From Acanthosepion esculentum (Eukaryota; Mollusca; Cephalopoda; Sepiida; Sepiidae): a stretch of DNA of 64,000 bases. Position 1 is the stretch's first letter, and each line of letters begins with the position of its first letter. This document shows positions 37,318 through 48,751 of this stretch, piece by piece. The translations under genes were made by a program, and so were the position numbers. Location of the stretch: NCBI GenBank assembly GCA_964036315.1, contig OZ038509.1:32332603-32396602 (forward strand), read 5' to 3'. A model generated the notes under the pieces. The model saw only the letters and a list, made by a program, of their open reading frames with translations. It had not been told where the DNA came from and did not search any database.

Positions 37318-40300
37318 GAAATTTTTTTATTAACTCATTTCCATTGAAGATTTGGATCATTTTTTCTGAATGTTTCATAAATGTTTCATTTTTCTCACTC
37401 GGATTTAACAAAAGTAATGCTTGGCCCTCGAATTTAAATTGAATTATATAAAGAAACCAAAAGCCGTAAAGAAAAGACAGCTTCCTACTTTTAATATATT
37501 CCACATACATCCATATGTTTCAGTTTCATTGCTATTAATATGTATGTGTTGGGCACTGTAGTTAAAGTGATAGAATTCATAGCAATTTAAAACGATCCTC
37601 GAGTCTCAATTAAGCATTTACTCTGTTTTAAAGAATAAAATACTTTGAAGAAAAAACAAAAAGGAATTTTTTTTCATGATAAATCATGTCAATCAATTTA
37701 CACGTACGTATATGTAGATGCGTACGTTTGTATGTGACTATGCGTGTGATTGTGTATGCGTGTGCATGTGTGCACGCGTGTGAGTTTGTTGGCATATTTG
37801 TAGTTATTTTAATATATCTCCATAAGTACACATCTATCTATACCTACATATTGTTTTTTTTTTTGTATAAACTACAGTGAAGTCCTAAACCAGAGCAATT
37901 CTTTCATAGTAAGGATCAACGTTGTAGAAATAATGACTTCACTTAAAATTTTACTTAATTAATCAACTGGATTTTAATTCTATCGTTCAAACATCATTTC
38001 AATTTGTGGTGTTTAGCATTTTGTTGTCAGATTCTGCAATTGTGACACTATTGAGTTTTGAATAGAGTCACACGGTTTTATTGCAATAATTTATATTATC
38101 AATTACCGTGGCTTAATCTAGGATTACTATTCAGGGTTAGAGTTGTGATTTTGTGTACTGATTCTACATTCATATGTGTATACATATCTCTGTGTGTATG
38201 TTTGAGCATGTCTTTCTGTGTAGACGAGGAGGATGTGCTGAAAGGTTTTTGGTGCTACCCACTTGCCAAAATCTGACTAAATGACCAAACATCAGAGTAT
38301 ATTTTGAAAGGGCTTTTCGATTGGGTTAAGAGCTTTTCACAACCTATATGTGTATATATACGCTCTCTCTCTCTCTCTCTCTCTCTCACATATACGTATT
38401 TCTTTTGGTGTATGCGCGCTTATGCTTGTATGTTGCATATCTGCGCATTACAATGTTGGTATGTGTATAAGATCAGTAAATGCAAACGATATGTATACTT
38501 TTGTGTAATTCAAGTATCCAGAAATATGTATTTACTATTTTAGGTGTATAACTAAATAAGATGAACATACATGTTGTTTAATTCATTGTCATCAGAACAC
38601 AAAATAGCGATTTGTCGAAGATTGTTCTTTGAAATTGCATTTTTTATTTTTATTTTTTCAAGAAAATTTCTGGTACAAGTATCTATTTTTTAAAAACAAT
38701 TACTGAATTATCTTTGTTTTATTTTTAAATTTTAATGATTAGCAAATAAAAGAATAATGTTTCTAACCGTTCACACATCTAAAATTGAAGTTTCAAATCA
38801 CAGGGTTTAAACATTACATAATGTAAATGTAATACAGTGTTTTCATTTGCTTGTCTAAGTTAAGTTTCTTATACAGTTACTCATAATCATTGTAAAACGA
38901 ATGAAGAGCCATCACATTATGATTTGAAGAATTTGTAATCAAGGTCTAGCCTTCCACAAAGTATTTTAAAGATACAATGTTTAGACGAACAATATCAAAC
39001 TTGCACAAAATGCATGGGATTTTCCTGACGAATTCAAATAGCTTGATGCAGTTTTATGCCGATACGTTTATCATTCAGAGTGATATTGACAAACAAAGAC
39101 ATTAAGAATAACAAGAAATAAATATGTTTCTGGTCCTTATTTCAGTTTATTAATTGTCCAAAAGACTACAGACAAATATTTACACAGATTTTTCTGTGTA
39201 AATATAGCAAATCTTGTTAAATTTTCAATGAAAGCTTTTTAGAGTTGGATAACTTTACGTAACGCGTTTGGTTTTCAGATTAGAGTCTTTATTGAAACCT
39301 TTTCATAATATAAAAATGACATGAATATAGTAAATTACAGTCTCGTTTACGACAAATGAGAATTTTGGGAGGATCGAACTCTCCATTCTCTGAACATTCC
39401 TAACCATTGCTCTCCGGATGAAGTTCTAGGTAAAAAAATTACCAAATCTACCGGGTATTACTAAATTAACGGATTTTTTAAAAATGTGATTATATAATAA
39501 TAAGTATTATATTATACAATATCAATGAAAAACTATGTAAAGTTACCTTGAGATGGACCCCAACTGGGAAGAGAAAAATGACCAGTCAAAAAACAGTTTG
39601 GCTCAGGAGAATTGTGAGTGAAGTGAATGTGATTAGTCTTTCATGTGATGGAATACAGATCAAAGCACAAGACAGGATTATGGGGTAAGATATAACTGCA
39701 GCTTTATATTCTATTTGGGACGAAGAACAGAATATATAAAATATAAGCAACACAATGAATAATATTTAATGATTTAAAGTGACATTAGATCTTTTATCCT
39801 ATACTTATCTTAAAATAATTGATTTGAAGTAACATTAGAATGCCTATCGTATAAGATATAAAATAAAGGATCGATTTTATATCATTAGAATGTCATGAAT
39901 AATTCCTCTATAAGAACAATATATAATTTTATACAATATTTTCATACCTAAAATGAATCTTTTAATGATATTATTATGATCAATTGCGAAAATTTAGAGA
40001 AATAATCGATAATCGATAACCAATATAATGAAGATTGTATTTGAACGTTTGGAATTTGCTCTTTGTTTTCTAATTAATAAGTGTGTAATTGACACAATTG
40101 AAACCTAATCATTTTGAAAGGTCACCCCTCCACTTTCAATAAGTAACTACAGATGATGATATCCTTAAGATCCACTTTAGTTTCCCATCCTAATTTTGTG
40201 TGCGTCCCTGTTTATTTTGAAGAGACTTGAATTTCACGTGTGTACAATTCTAATAATTGTTTGGCATGTTTGCTAAGCACTGCGTGTGTTTGAAATTTCA

Positions 40301-41866
40301 CCTTCATTTTTTATTCATCATGAAAAAATAAATAAAATTTATATAAAAAATTTCAGTTGATTGAAAATCTCTAAAAAATAAAAGAAACACTTTTTATTTG
40401 TATTTTTCTCCGTTCCAATCCCATTCCACAAAAAGAAAAACAGAAAATAAATTTTAAAAGAATTATCAATTTAAATCCGACATTTTATACTGAATGAATG
40501 TCACAAAATAGTGAAGTCATCAACACCAAAATGTCTAAGATATTATTCCAATAATTCGGATGAATCATTGATTCAGAAAAAGACATCTTAAAAGAATTCA
40601 AAGTTTCATCACTAACACATCTTTTTTATGAACACAGATATAGCCAACCAAACTGAGCTAACTGCAAAATACTGCATTTATTAAACTTAAGTCAACGTCT
40701 AACGATATCTTTCTGGTATGTTTGTCGAGATAGAAATTAGATGAATCCAGTGAGGACTCAGTTTAACGTGAAACAGTGTCGACTATGGCTGAACAAACCG
40801 ATTTTTTTAGCGACATTCCCTGATACTTGAATGCTGAAGGTTGCGGCTGAGTGATTGCTGTCACAGCATTTCTTTTCTCTTGTATGTCACTTTCATAGTT
40901 GGATTTGTTTCACCTCTACTTGCAAGTACAACCAGTTCTCCCAGTCTCCATGTATATAAGCCCTGGTAAATAGCATGAACATAGAAAATTTAAGATTCAA
41001 AATGATTTTAGATCTAAACTAACGTCAACACTGTAAACGTAACATAAACACTGCGCTCACATTTAGTTGAGGTTTATTGCACTTTCAGTGGTTTGCGTTG
41101 AAAGAAATCTCAAAAGAATTTTGAAGGAAATTCAATAGAATACCTGTAAATTTTGAAGTTTAAATACGCTTATGTAGCCAGTAATTCATATTTAAATTAG
41201 GATCAGTCCTTTCTCTTAAAAATCTTGGTTTTCCTACAGCGTTCAATTCATTACTAAATGTTCCATCCCTTCTGTTTACAGTGCATGAAAATGTGTGTGC
41301 ATGCGGCGCGTGCATATATATATATATATACACACCCTGATCGCGAGGAGAAGTACATTCTACACAGTTTCATGTTATTCGATAAATTTTCTTAAAGATT
41401 AAATGAAATCAATTGATTTTTCCTCGGGAAAGAATAATAAATATTTATGCGTAAGAAATGATAAAATCATAACAAAAAGTAATTTTGTTATTTCGTCCCA
41501 TTCTTGTTATTCCATCTTATCCGTATTTTTGATTCATTGATTCGACCCTTAAAGAGACTAGCGGATGTTCTAATTACTGTATTTTATTATTAAGATTGTA
41601 TATTAATATTAATAAGATAGCATAGATTAATAAAAGTCTGACGATTTTTTTTCAATGGGAGATTTTGATGATATCTATATTTTAGAATGGCTATACAGGC
41701 TCATCTTTGACAAACTCTGCTTATCACACTCGTTACTGTTGATACACGGTGAGGGTGCCGGGTAAAGAGCTTCGCTGTGTTGCTTCCTATGTCGTTCCTC
41801 TATTGTTTCCCTTGTTGCTTTCCCTTGTTCATATCATTTTTTCTCTACGATGTACCGATATTAATG

Positions 41867-41950
<84 letters not shown>

Positions 41951-41963
41951 CATATATATATAT

Positions 41964-42037
<74 letters not shown>

Positions 42038-44626
42038 TAAATATATTTGCGTCTGATTTTCCATTTGAAATGTTTAGTTTTGGTGGGTGATTATTTTTCA
42101 TATTAACTTACAAATATTCATTCATTATTTTTAATATTCACTTGCTTACTCGTGTATGTCTATATAGAAGTCTATAAAATTAAATAAAGTGTATTTAGGC
42201 AACAAGAGTCTATCAAAGCAAATTTTGTTAAATTCACCAGACAAGAACTATATGTTTAAATCGATTGTAGTTTTCTGATTCTCGAATAACATATTGTATA
42301 TGAGGATAAACTTTCTGAAGTTCATGTTTTTAATATATACAGATATTTAATGTAAATACTATTTTTATAAGGCTACTGTAGGAAAAACGAGAGTTCACTT
42401 GCCAAAATTTGCTGTTCTTAGCTTTTCGTTCAATCTCCGATACAAATATATGTATGTTTATGTATAGTGCTTCTTTTGTGATCGTAATAATGCTTTGTAT
42501 TCATGTCTATATTTTTAAGTACGTGTCATTACATTTTGTGTTGGTTTATTGCATAAAAATTGCGTTGGAGTTGACATTCCCACATGACCAAACTTTTAGC
42601 AAGAAATGTATTAGAATGAATTCGTGTTTGCGATCCAAGCGAAGGTGAAATTATTCTCGTCTCTTTTAATATCCAGGCTTTCACCATGATTGATCAAGAC
42701 AGAGATGGATTCATCGGCATGGATGACTTGAAGGATATGTATTCTTCTTTGGGTGAGTCAATTGTTTATTTCGTTTGGTAAATGTTTCAGCTTCAAACTG
42801 GTAAAATATTTTACTACAAAATTTCTTCAAATAATTTCAACTTTAATTTATTATTTTCAGTAAAACACAATTCTTATAAACATTTGTTGAACTGATTCAA
42901 TTTAAATTCGCATAAGCGCTTAATATATAAAAAGTACCTTGTAAAGCTATTTTATATAAACTATTCAGTTCCTCACTGGGTGTTTCGTAAATGACTTTGT
43001 GCTTACTGATATCGTAAAAAGCGTAAAAATGATAAGTTAGTGCGCAATACTTAACTCTAAGATGGAATTAAAAACAAAGAACACTTGAAGCCTTCTTCTT
43101 CTTCTTCTTCTTCTTCTTCTTCTTCTTCTTCTTCTTCTTCCAATCAGAATAAGTAGAAAAGAATGAATTAGAAACCTCTTTCTTGGAACTTTTACATGAC
43201 AAAAGGCATGATCATCATCACGAAATTAAATCTATTCACAAGGAAGGAAATTATGTTGAAAAATAAATATTTATTGTGTAAAATAAATGTTTTTTTATTA
43301 TTTGACTTACTGACATACCTACATTTGAAAATTAATTAATTTTTCCCTTTTTTTGCATTGATAATGCAGAATTTTCTTGTAATAGAATTTAATGGAATTG
43401 TCTGTTAATAGGTCGTGTGCCTTCAGATGATGAGCTTAACAACATGCTCAAGGAGTGCCCTGCTCAACTCAACTTCACCGCTTTCCTCACACTCTTTGGT
43501 GACAAAGTTTCCGGTAAGTACTCACATATCCTGAATAATACATGTATGAAATGTATTGGTTTAATGGCAGGTTTCGACTTGACGATGAAAGCCTAGAATC
43601 TTATAAAAATTAGGATATCATTGAGACATCTTCTGGTTGTATACTCCTTTTCGGCTGAAATGATTGATTAGGATATCGCATCACTTATGCTATAACATCA
43701 CTTATATGCTATCACTTACTGCCAGTATGAGTAGAAATTATTTTGAAGATGATCAATTTAAAAAGATTGTATTTTTGAATTCTGGAGGGGTAAGATGTAG
43801 ACGATACCAAAGAGTGTAAGGTGCTATAAGAAAATTATTTTAGGACTCTTCGCCTGACAAAAAACATCTTGTTCATTGTTGTGGAGAGGATAATATTTAT
43901 CAGAAACTTGCACAAGGCCAGTTTAAATTGGGTTTGGGAATATGTGATTTTAAAAAAAATCGGTTATTTGAATCCTGGATACAATTGCTAGTTGATGAAA
44001 TCAGAGGAATCCATATTATCAAAGACCAATATCAGAATCAAAGAGTTAAATGTTTAAACTTGAGCAAAAAGAAAAAAAAAAGAAAAAAGGGAAACTTGAG
44101 AAAGAAATATATATATTCCTATAAATGTAAAATTTGGTTGATACACGTGTTGTCTCTTAAACGATGTAATTGACATCTATTGACCCGTGAATTCGAAAGT
44201 ATTAATAAAGAGATTGAGCCTATTGTCAGGATTGGAATCTTCGTCTTTCCTTTCATTGGAGAAATCCCCTTCAAATCAGGCCTGCTTCAAAGCGAATGGC
44301 ATTCACAATAAAGCAAGGTTCAATTAATCTTTTTTAAAAAAATGTACATTTATCGAAGCCCATAAATGCTATCTTTATTTTCGTATAATATATTTTTTAT
44401 ATGAAATGCAATAATGATGCTGTGTATAGACTGGCCGTTACGTAATTTAAGTAAAAAATTATGTCTGCTTATCGTAATAATGTGTGAATATATATTATCC
44501 TGGGATTACAGTTTTTTTTCATTTAAAAAATTATGTTTAGCATTTAAAATAAACGGGATTTGTAGATATATGTGTAAGAAAGATTTTTTAGAGTTGTGAA
44601 TAAATTTGAATTATTAAAGGGAGATT

Positions 44627-44683
<57 letters not shown>

Positions 44684-46716
44684 AAAACAAACCGTAATAT
44701 GCCTAAAATCTAACGAAATTTATATTAAAAATTAATCTGGATCAGCGTATTTAAGCAGATATTTAATTTATGCCTACATGTAACCATCATTTCATTTCTT
44801 TGGCTTAATAAGCTACGGATATTTAAGTGGTTTAAGATAAGCAATTTTCCAACAAGACATAAGTTACATTTATTGCCTTTCCCGTTATAAAATATAGCGC
44901 TTGTTATAATATCCCAGGTGATTGATGGTGAGATGCCATCATTCTTTAACAGCCAGAAGTATTTGTAGAGAGTTGTGCAGTTTTTGTATTTTATTTTATC
45001 TAAGGTCATTAGCTCTGTTGTATTAGCTCTGTTTTATTAATGTTTTATAATATTGCACGATATATATATATATATATATCGTGCCTTTGAACACATAACC
45101 TATTATTTGAAAAATAATATTTTGTAACTGAAAACTTGCTCTATTCAACGGTGTTATTTTGTAATAGTATTTTAAAAAATTGTCATAGATATTTTGGTAT
45201 TTTAAAAATTGTCATGGAAATAAATGTGTTTTTGAGTTTTCCTCTTTACTTTTGATTGCTTCTTCGTCCTATACAAAAATAATGATCTTCTCAAATATAC
45301 TCCATTAGGTACCGATCCCGAGGATACCCTTAGAAATGCCTTCTCAATGTTCGATGAAGATGGCCAGGGATTCATCCCAGAAGATTAGTAAGTATAATTT
45401 CCATTTCTCCTTCAATAAATTACCTTTTTCTTGTCAGATGGTTTTGTTGCTTTCAAACCGGCATTGGTGTTATAGACCCCTGTTCATCTGCTTACAGATT
45501 GCTAAGGTTGTTAAATTATACTTGAAGCTGAATCCTTGTGGCTAATTCTTCATAAAAATGAAAGGTAATTCTGATTTCAAAATGAGACATAAAGTGATAA
45601 TCCAGTTTTTACTTGAAAAAATAATAACACCAAGAAAGTATATAATTATTAGTATATTAAATGTCAAATTGTGTGCCATGCATGTTATCGATTGCAACAA
45701 AAGCCAACGAAGCTCAGGAAACAATTCGAGATACCAACAGACTCGTTTAAATTTGTACAGGAGAATAAAGATCAAGTTTAAAGTTTCAGGAGAGCATGGT
45801 CAGGTGAAACAACTTATTTGGGTCTGATTGCATTCTATGAGTTTAGCAACGTTATGGTGATATGTACAAGGAAAAGTGTTTGATCTCAAGGGTAAAGTAT
45901 GTTGATGGAAACTTCATAGTCTGTTATTGTATGAGCTCTAATGACACTGCTGGGCTGAATTTCATCGGAAGGTTACATCAAAATTTATTCTAAGGTTTGA
46001 GAAGAAGAGCTATATCCCATTATGAAAATGATCCAAAACATTCCTCTTCGAAGACAACATGGTTTGGGTATTGGCTTCGTATGTCATCGAATTAAAATTT
46101 CGCTGAGTGTATATCCTTGTCTTAAATGCAAAGTAGACAAACAATTGCCATTCAACAAGTCAGGTTTGGAAGAATGTATAGTGTCGTAGTGGGAAAACAC
46201 TCCACTCATTGTTTGTGCAGATCTAGCAATGTCGATGACATCAAGACTACAAGCAGTAGAAAGAAAATATTTGCAGCCACACTAAATATGGATTTAAAAC
46301 AATCTTCCTTCACCGGGGAGGGGCTACATAAGTACAGAGTTTCAATGCTGTAGGATTTGGCAATAAATAAGGCGTCTTGACTGCAATGTTCTCCTAGAAA
46401 TAATACAATTTTGGTATGCTTGGTTGAGAATAAAATTAACTTTTTATGAAAAGTTTGTATGGATGCACTTATACTAAGGCGATACTATAGTATTTGCCTT
46501 CTTCCTGGCACATCTGTGTTAGAATTAGTTAGGCTTTCTGACCAAGAAACATACATAATGATAAGGAATAATTTAAAACACAAACAAAAAACATACGTAA
46601 TAATAATTACGTTTTTTTTTTGCGTGAGTAAGTGGGATGAAGGTATGGGGATAAATGAAAGAGACGGATATACTGATCGGATATCAGCGAAATACTGAGA
46701 GACACGTAGGGATTAA

Positions 46717-46805
<89 letters not shown>

Positions 46806-47369
46806 CTAGTGAGAGAAAAAGAGAGAGAGGGAGAGAGTATAAGAGAGTGGGAAAGAAAGAGAGGAACGAATTAAAAATTGTTAATTTTAATTGTTGTCTT
46901 TTTATATTTCTACAATTTTAATTATTTCCTTTTGTTTCCAGTCTGAAGGATTTGTTGGAAAATATGGGTGACAACTTCACCAAAGAAGAGGTAGGTGTTT
47001 GCTCTTATTGTAGGTACTCCTTAGTGGAGATACTTCTTTACTTTTATTTAAGCACAATAGATCGTCATTGTCGAACTTTAGGAACCGACATTAAATATAT
47101 TATCAAAACATATTACTATAAGTCTGTTTAATAATTCATTTAGATATTTCAAAGAATTGCTTTCGGATACAAAAAAATGTTTTTCTTGAGTTTTTATTTG
47201 TTTTTCTGTCATTTTAATTTCTCATTCTTCATGTTAAATTAAAAAAAAATATCGTTTGCTTCTTTCGTAGATCAAGAACGTATGGAAAGACGCTCCTTTG
47301 AAGAATAAGCAGTTCAACTACAATAAAATGGTTGACATCATCAAGGGTAAAAACGAGGATGAAGAGTAA
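29910..47369 (+). CDS. Myosin regulatory light chain gene, seven-exon transcripts with alternative exon 2
   Basis: The RLC is an EF-hand protein that wraps the myosin neck and controls the motor. Exons join in phase: 29918-29929, then either 31941-31991 or 32086-32193, then 42677-42752, 43412-43513, 45309-45387, 46942-46990, 47271-47369. Every intron has GT...AG ends. The muscle-type product is 155 aa and the long form 174 aa, both normal for the family. In the 155-aa form the first EF loop is D27-D38 ([12 protein letters not shown]) with acidic residues at positions 1, 3, 5 and 12, typical of the divalent-cation site of molluscan RLC. NMGDNF (residues 113-118) is conserved. The first exon has an acceptor (TTTATTTCCAG) before 29910, so an untranslated exon and promoter lie further upstream, not identified. 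Confidence 0.95.
29918..29929 (+). CDS. RLC exon 1 (MGDE), coding part
   Basis: ATG GGT GAC GAG followed by a consensus donor GTAAGT at 29930. The exon probably begins at 29910 after TTTATTTCCAG, leaving only 8 untranslated bases here. A four-codon start exon ending in phase 0 lets either second exon be joined without frame change. Squid muscle RLC begins M-A-D-E-A-P in my memory; here it is M-G-D-E then A-P or A-A. Confidence 0.88.
29930..31940 (+). other. RLC intron 1
   Basis: AT-rich, with no second gene seen. Contains the 31647-31744 inverted repeat about 200 nt before exon 2a. Confidence 0.85.
31647..31744. repeat. Inverted repeat, 24/26-nt arms, 48-nt loop
   Basis: GGCATTCTCATTTTTATTGT then CATT (31647-31670) pairs with AATGACAATAAAAATGAAAA then TGTGCC (31719-31744). 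It is in intron 1, about 200 nt upstream of the alternative exon pair. Confidence 0.8.
31941..31991 (+). CDS. RLC exon 2a, muscle-type N-terminus (17 codons)
   Basis: Encodes [17 protein letters not shown], the squid-muscle type leader, after acceptor GATTTTTCTAG; the donor is GTAGGA at 31992. It has no MLCK consensus. Exactly 51 nt, phase 0 at both ends. Molluscan muscle RLCs of this type act in Ca2+-binding (myosin-linked) regulation rather than requiring kinase phosphorylation; this is known of the family, and its use here is inferred. Confidence 0.93.
32086..32193 (+). CDS. RLC exon 2b, long N-terminus with kinase site (36 codons)
   Basis: Encodes [16 protein letters not shown], then [20 protein letters not shown]. 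It matches the leader of non-muscle/smooth RLCs: a Lys/Arg-rich stretch followed by the RATSN motif in which Thr-Ser (here T23, S24 of the 174-aa form) are targets of myosin light chain kinase and Rho kinase in animals. The acceptor is strong (CCTTCTTTCTTTCAG); the donor GAG/GTCTGC is weak. Length 108 nt, phase 0 at both ends, and it ends in KE before AF like exon 2a, so the two exons are interchangeable. Only 94 nt separate it from exon 2a. Confidence 0.92.
33647..33716. repeat. (TA)n microsatellite
   Basis: About 35 TA units. Confidence 0.96.
34139..34175. repeat. (TTTC)n microsatellite
   Basis: About nine TTTC units. Confidence 0.93.
34365..34487. mobile_element. Mariner-type MITE, about 120 bp
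   Basis: The left end TATATTCGAGGAGATGCTGA, AAATTTTTCGGTCTGA and the reverse complement of the right end TATATACAAGGGCTGCTGAA, AATTTCTTGATCTGA match over about 35 bases. TA-containing ends suggest TA target duplication. There is no room for a transposase. Confidence 0.7.
35448..35487. repeat. Perfect hairpin, 19-bp stem, 2-nt loop
   Basis: GTGATTGGCCTCGCATGTT, AA, AACATGCGAGGCCAATCAC: an exact palindrome, more GC-rich than its surroundings, in RLC intron 2. Confidence 0.97.
35681..35771. repeat. (CA)-rich then (TA)n microsatellite
   Basis: Short ACACAC segment followed by about 37 TA units. Confidence 0.95.
36519..36713. repeat. (CA)n-(TA)n, 50-nt spacer, second (TA)n
   Basis: CA run then TA run to about 36592, a spacer containing ATAGATTTACAT, then TA to 36713 followed by ATGTAAATCT, the reverse complement of the spacer end. 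The second TA tract is thus itself inside a short palindrome. Confidence 0.9.
36770..37170. mobile_element. 401-bp element with 83-bp terminal inverted repeats
   Basis: Arms 36770-36852 and 37088-37170 have equal length and are highly similar as reverse complements, for example TTTCATTAAATAATATAGAC and AAGTTCCTTTCGTATTGTCT then GATAAGCTTA. The 235-bp interior has no transposase motif. TA tracts follow on the right and lie close on the left. It is non-autonomous (MITE/foldback); superfamily not assigned. Confidence 0.85.
37171..37315. repeat. Two (TA)n tracts
   Basis: A short TA run to 37198, 44 nt of unique sequence, then about 36 TA units to 37315. Confidence 0.95.
39357..39440 (-). mobile_element. 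tRNA-like SINE head
   Basis: Minus strand: GAGAGCAATGGTTAGGAATG (A-box-like) and GAGAGTTCGATCCTCCC (B-box-like). The spacing is tRNA-like, but the acceptor stem does not form. Confidence 0.45.
39540..39720 (+). pseudogene. LINE ORF2 C-terminal tail fragment
   Basis: The plus strand reads [43 protein letters not shown], then [13 protein letters not shown], with a frameshift near the start and a stop near the end. This is the LRWTP.GKRKRGRPK.TWRR..E.E......W......A.DR..WR..V.ALCS tail found in many invertebrate non-LTR retrotransposons. It lies in RLC intron 2. Confidence 0.75.
41869..42033. repeat. (TA)n microsatellite with CATA interruptions
   Basis: About 165 bases of TA with a few ACATA variants, among the longest TA tracts in the window. 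Confidence 0.96.
42677..42752 (+). CDS. RLC exon 3, first EF-hand
   Basis: Encodes [20 protein letters not shown] then MYSSL plus the first base of Gly. Acceptor ATATCCAG, donor GTGAGT. The loop [12 protein letters not shown] is a complete EF-hand with Asp at 1, 3, 5 and 12. Confidence 0.95.
42753..43411 (+). other. RLC intron 3
   Basis: 659 bp; contains a (TTC)n tract at 43093-43141 and nothing else notable. Confidence 0.9.
43093..43141. repeat. (TTC)n microsatellite
   Basis: About 16 uninterrupted TTC/CTT units inside RLC intron 3. Confidence 0.96.
43412..43513 (+). CDS. RLC exon 4, linker and second EF-hand region
   Basis: Encodes [20 protein letters not shown] then [13 protein letters not shown] in the frame set by exon 3. 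Acceptor TGTTAATAG, donor GTAAGT. The second EF-hand is degenerate, as usual in RLC. Confidence 0.95.
43514..45308 (+). other. RLC intron 4
   Basis: 1.8 kb, AT-rich; (TA)n at about 44630-44681 and a short TA-cored palindrome at 45055-45084. Small open frames here show no motifs. Confidence 0.88.
45055..45084. repeat. Perfect 30-nt palindrome with TA core
   Basis: GCACGA, nine TA units, TCGTGC. A short TA run is capped by a 6-bp GC-containing clamp. Confidence 0.9.
45309..45387 (+). CDS. RLC exon 5, third EF-hand region
   Basis: Encodes [20 protein letters not shown] then FIPED, with the first two bases of Tyr. Acceptor CTCCATTAG, donor GTAAGT. The loop [11 protein letters not shown] lacks full coordinating residues, typical of RLC. 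Confidence 0.95.
45930..46060 (+). pseudogene. Possible Tc1-like transposase scrap
   Basis: [18 protein letters not shown] followed by [15 protein letters not shown], recalling the GCMS..G.G.L.FI.G and QNDNDPKHTSK motifs of Tc1-type transposases. Short and frameshifted, so tentative. Confidence 0.4.
46722..46860. repeat. Compound (TA)n-(TG)n plus GA-rich tail
   Basis: TA about 60 bases, TG about 24 bases, then GAGAGAAAAAG-type purine repeats, ending about 80 nt before exon 6. Confidence 0.93.
46942..46990 (+). CDS. RLC exon 6
   Basis: Completes Tyr and encodes [16 protein letters not shown]. Acceptor CTTTTGTTTCCAG, donor GTAGGT. The NMGDNF stretch is the one shown in scallop RLC to contact the essential light chain and heavy chain (from memory of the scallop regulatory domain work). 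Confidence 0.95.
46991..47270 (+). other. RLC intron 6
   Basis: 280 bp, AT-rich; nothing further. Confidence 0.9.
47271..47369 (+). CDS. RLC exon 7, C-terminus and stop
   Basis: Encodes [20 protein letters not shown], then [12 protein letters not shown] and TAA (47367-47369). Acceptor TTCTTTCGTAG. The acidic tail is typical of molluscan RLC. Confidence 0.95.
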   Translation: MKNVWKDAPLKNKQFNYNKMVDIIKGKNEDEE

Positions 47370-48310
47370 TTTAGCGGCATAGGATCCGTGATAAATAAAT
47401 GCATATATACATGTAGATATAGATAAATATATGCATTTTGGTAAATATTTATCTATATTCTCATGTAGGTATGTCCAGAATCAGCTGCAGCAACACCGAG
47501 AAGCTATAGACTCTTAAGTTATTAAGCTTTTTTTTTGAACCAATATCTTAAATACAACAGCAGCCGAACAAATAACATCAGTTGGTTCGAAAGGATTTTT
47601 TGTAGGAAAGATTACAGAACCTGACGACAGAGAATTACAGAATAAAGATAAATAACATCAAAGTAAAGAAAATGTATTAAAGGGAGATGCTGTTTTTTAA
47701 ACCATATTTCGTTCTTTTTTTTTCGCTTTTTTTTCTTCCCATTCCTCTAATCTACGTCTACCCTGATAGCCTTCAATGAATTAGGAAGACAACGAACTGT
47801 TTTTTTCTTATTTTGCCGTTTGTAATACCATCTAAAACAAATGCGGCATAATGTGTTTACCAACATATTTCCTGCACTACTACCGACAAACGTCAGCAAC
47901 ATCCATGACAATCCCTGTCAACAGAGCAACAAAAAGAAATGCGAAATGGAACCATTATTAAAAATAAAAAAAATATGAGAGAGAACAGTAACATCAAAGA
48001 CAAAGACTGATAGATATTTATATCCTTGTCTATATAAATATATATCCAGATCCATCTCAATTCTGGAAGATATAATAAGCATAGCACCAACCAAAAAAAT
48101 AACATCAAAAAGAGAGAGAAGGGTTATGATGTCGACAACAGCAGACATCAGAATTGTTTATGTTTATTCTATCTTCAGTAACAACAAGGAGAGTTATGAG
48201 CGAAAATGGCGGGAAATATTTCGCGCCTTTTTCTCTCATTTGATCTCCAATAATATCACTTTGCACGCAAGTCCAGCATTATATTTTTTCTTCATAATGT
48301 TTGAAATAAA
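47370..48310 (+). promoter_or_regulatory. RLC 3' untranslated region and candidate poly(A) signals
   Basis: AATAAA hexamers occur at 47394-47399, 47641-47646 and 48305-48310. Which is used cannot be told from sequence. The first lies only 25 nt after the stop, so the second or third is more plausible. No coding signal in this stretch. Confidence 0.5.
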
Positions 48311-48671
48311 ATAATGACGGGAAATAGAGTTCTGCATATCAGTCTTTGTATAATTTGGCATTTTTTTTAAATCACACATTTTGTGTGTGTTGTTTTATTC
48401 GTGTTTTACATAATTGTATATACATCTGTATGTGCATAGAGTTCTATATACATTTTTGCTTGTATGTGTTTGTACGTATTTATGAGTTTTAACTTTTTTT
48501 CTGCGTTATTTTTATTTTTGAGATATTCCCCTTTCTGCTTATATCTTCTGCCACAGTACAAACGTATAGTTAAAAATATTGCGACTCCACACATAGATGC
48601 ACACAGTCATAATTCCCATCATAAACACAAATAACCATTAAGATACGCATGCACAAGAACAGAAATGCGCG

Positions 48672-48674
<3 letters not shown>

Positions 48675-48750
<76 letters not shown>
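48675..48750. repeat. (CA)n microsatellite, about 38 units
   Basis: Uninterrupted CA run. Confidence 0.97.

Positions 48751-48751
<1 letters not shown>

Larger units (their letters stand above)
32194..42676 (+). other. RLC intron 2 (10.5 kb), repeat-rich
   Basis: Holds TA tracts, a MITE-like element, a perfect hairpin, an 83-bp-arm inverted repeat, a LINE tail and a tRNA-like SINE, listed separately. The remaining long stretches (32194-33640, 37321-39350, 39721-41860, 42040-42676) show nothing coding. A TATATAAG at 40953-40960 is a possible but unsupported internal promoter. Confidence 0.8.
45388..46941 (+). other. RLC intron 5
   Basis: 1.55 kb. It may contain an old Tc1-like remnant at about 45930-46060, and a compound (TA)-(TG)-(GA) tract at 46722-46860. 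Confidence 0.85.

Noticed and set aside
40953..40960. TATATAAG as a downstream promoter for a short RLC transcript
   Set aside because: TATA-like strings are expected by chance in such AT-rich DNA; no start exon with a good donor was found before exon 3.
45336..45545. 69-codon frame starting inside RLC exon 5
   Set aside because: It is out of the RLC frame and runs into the intron.
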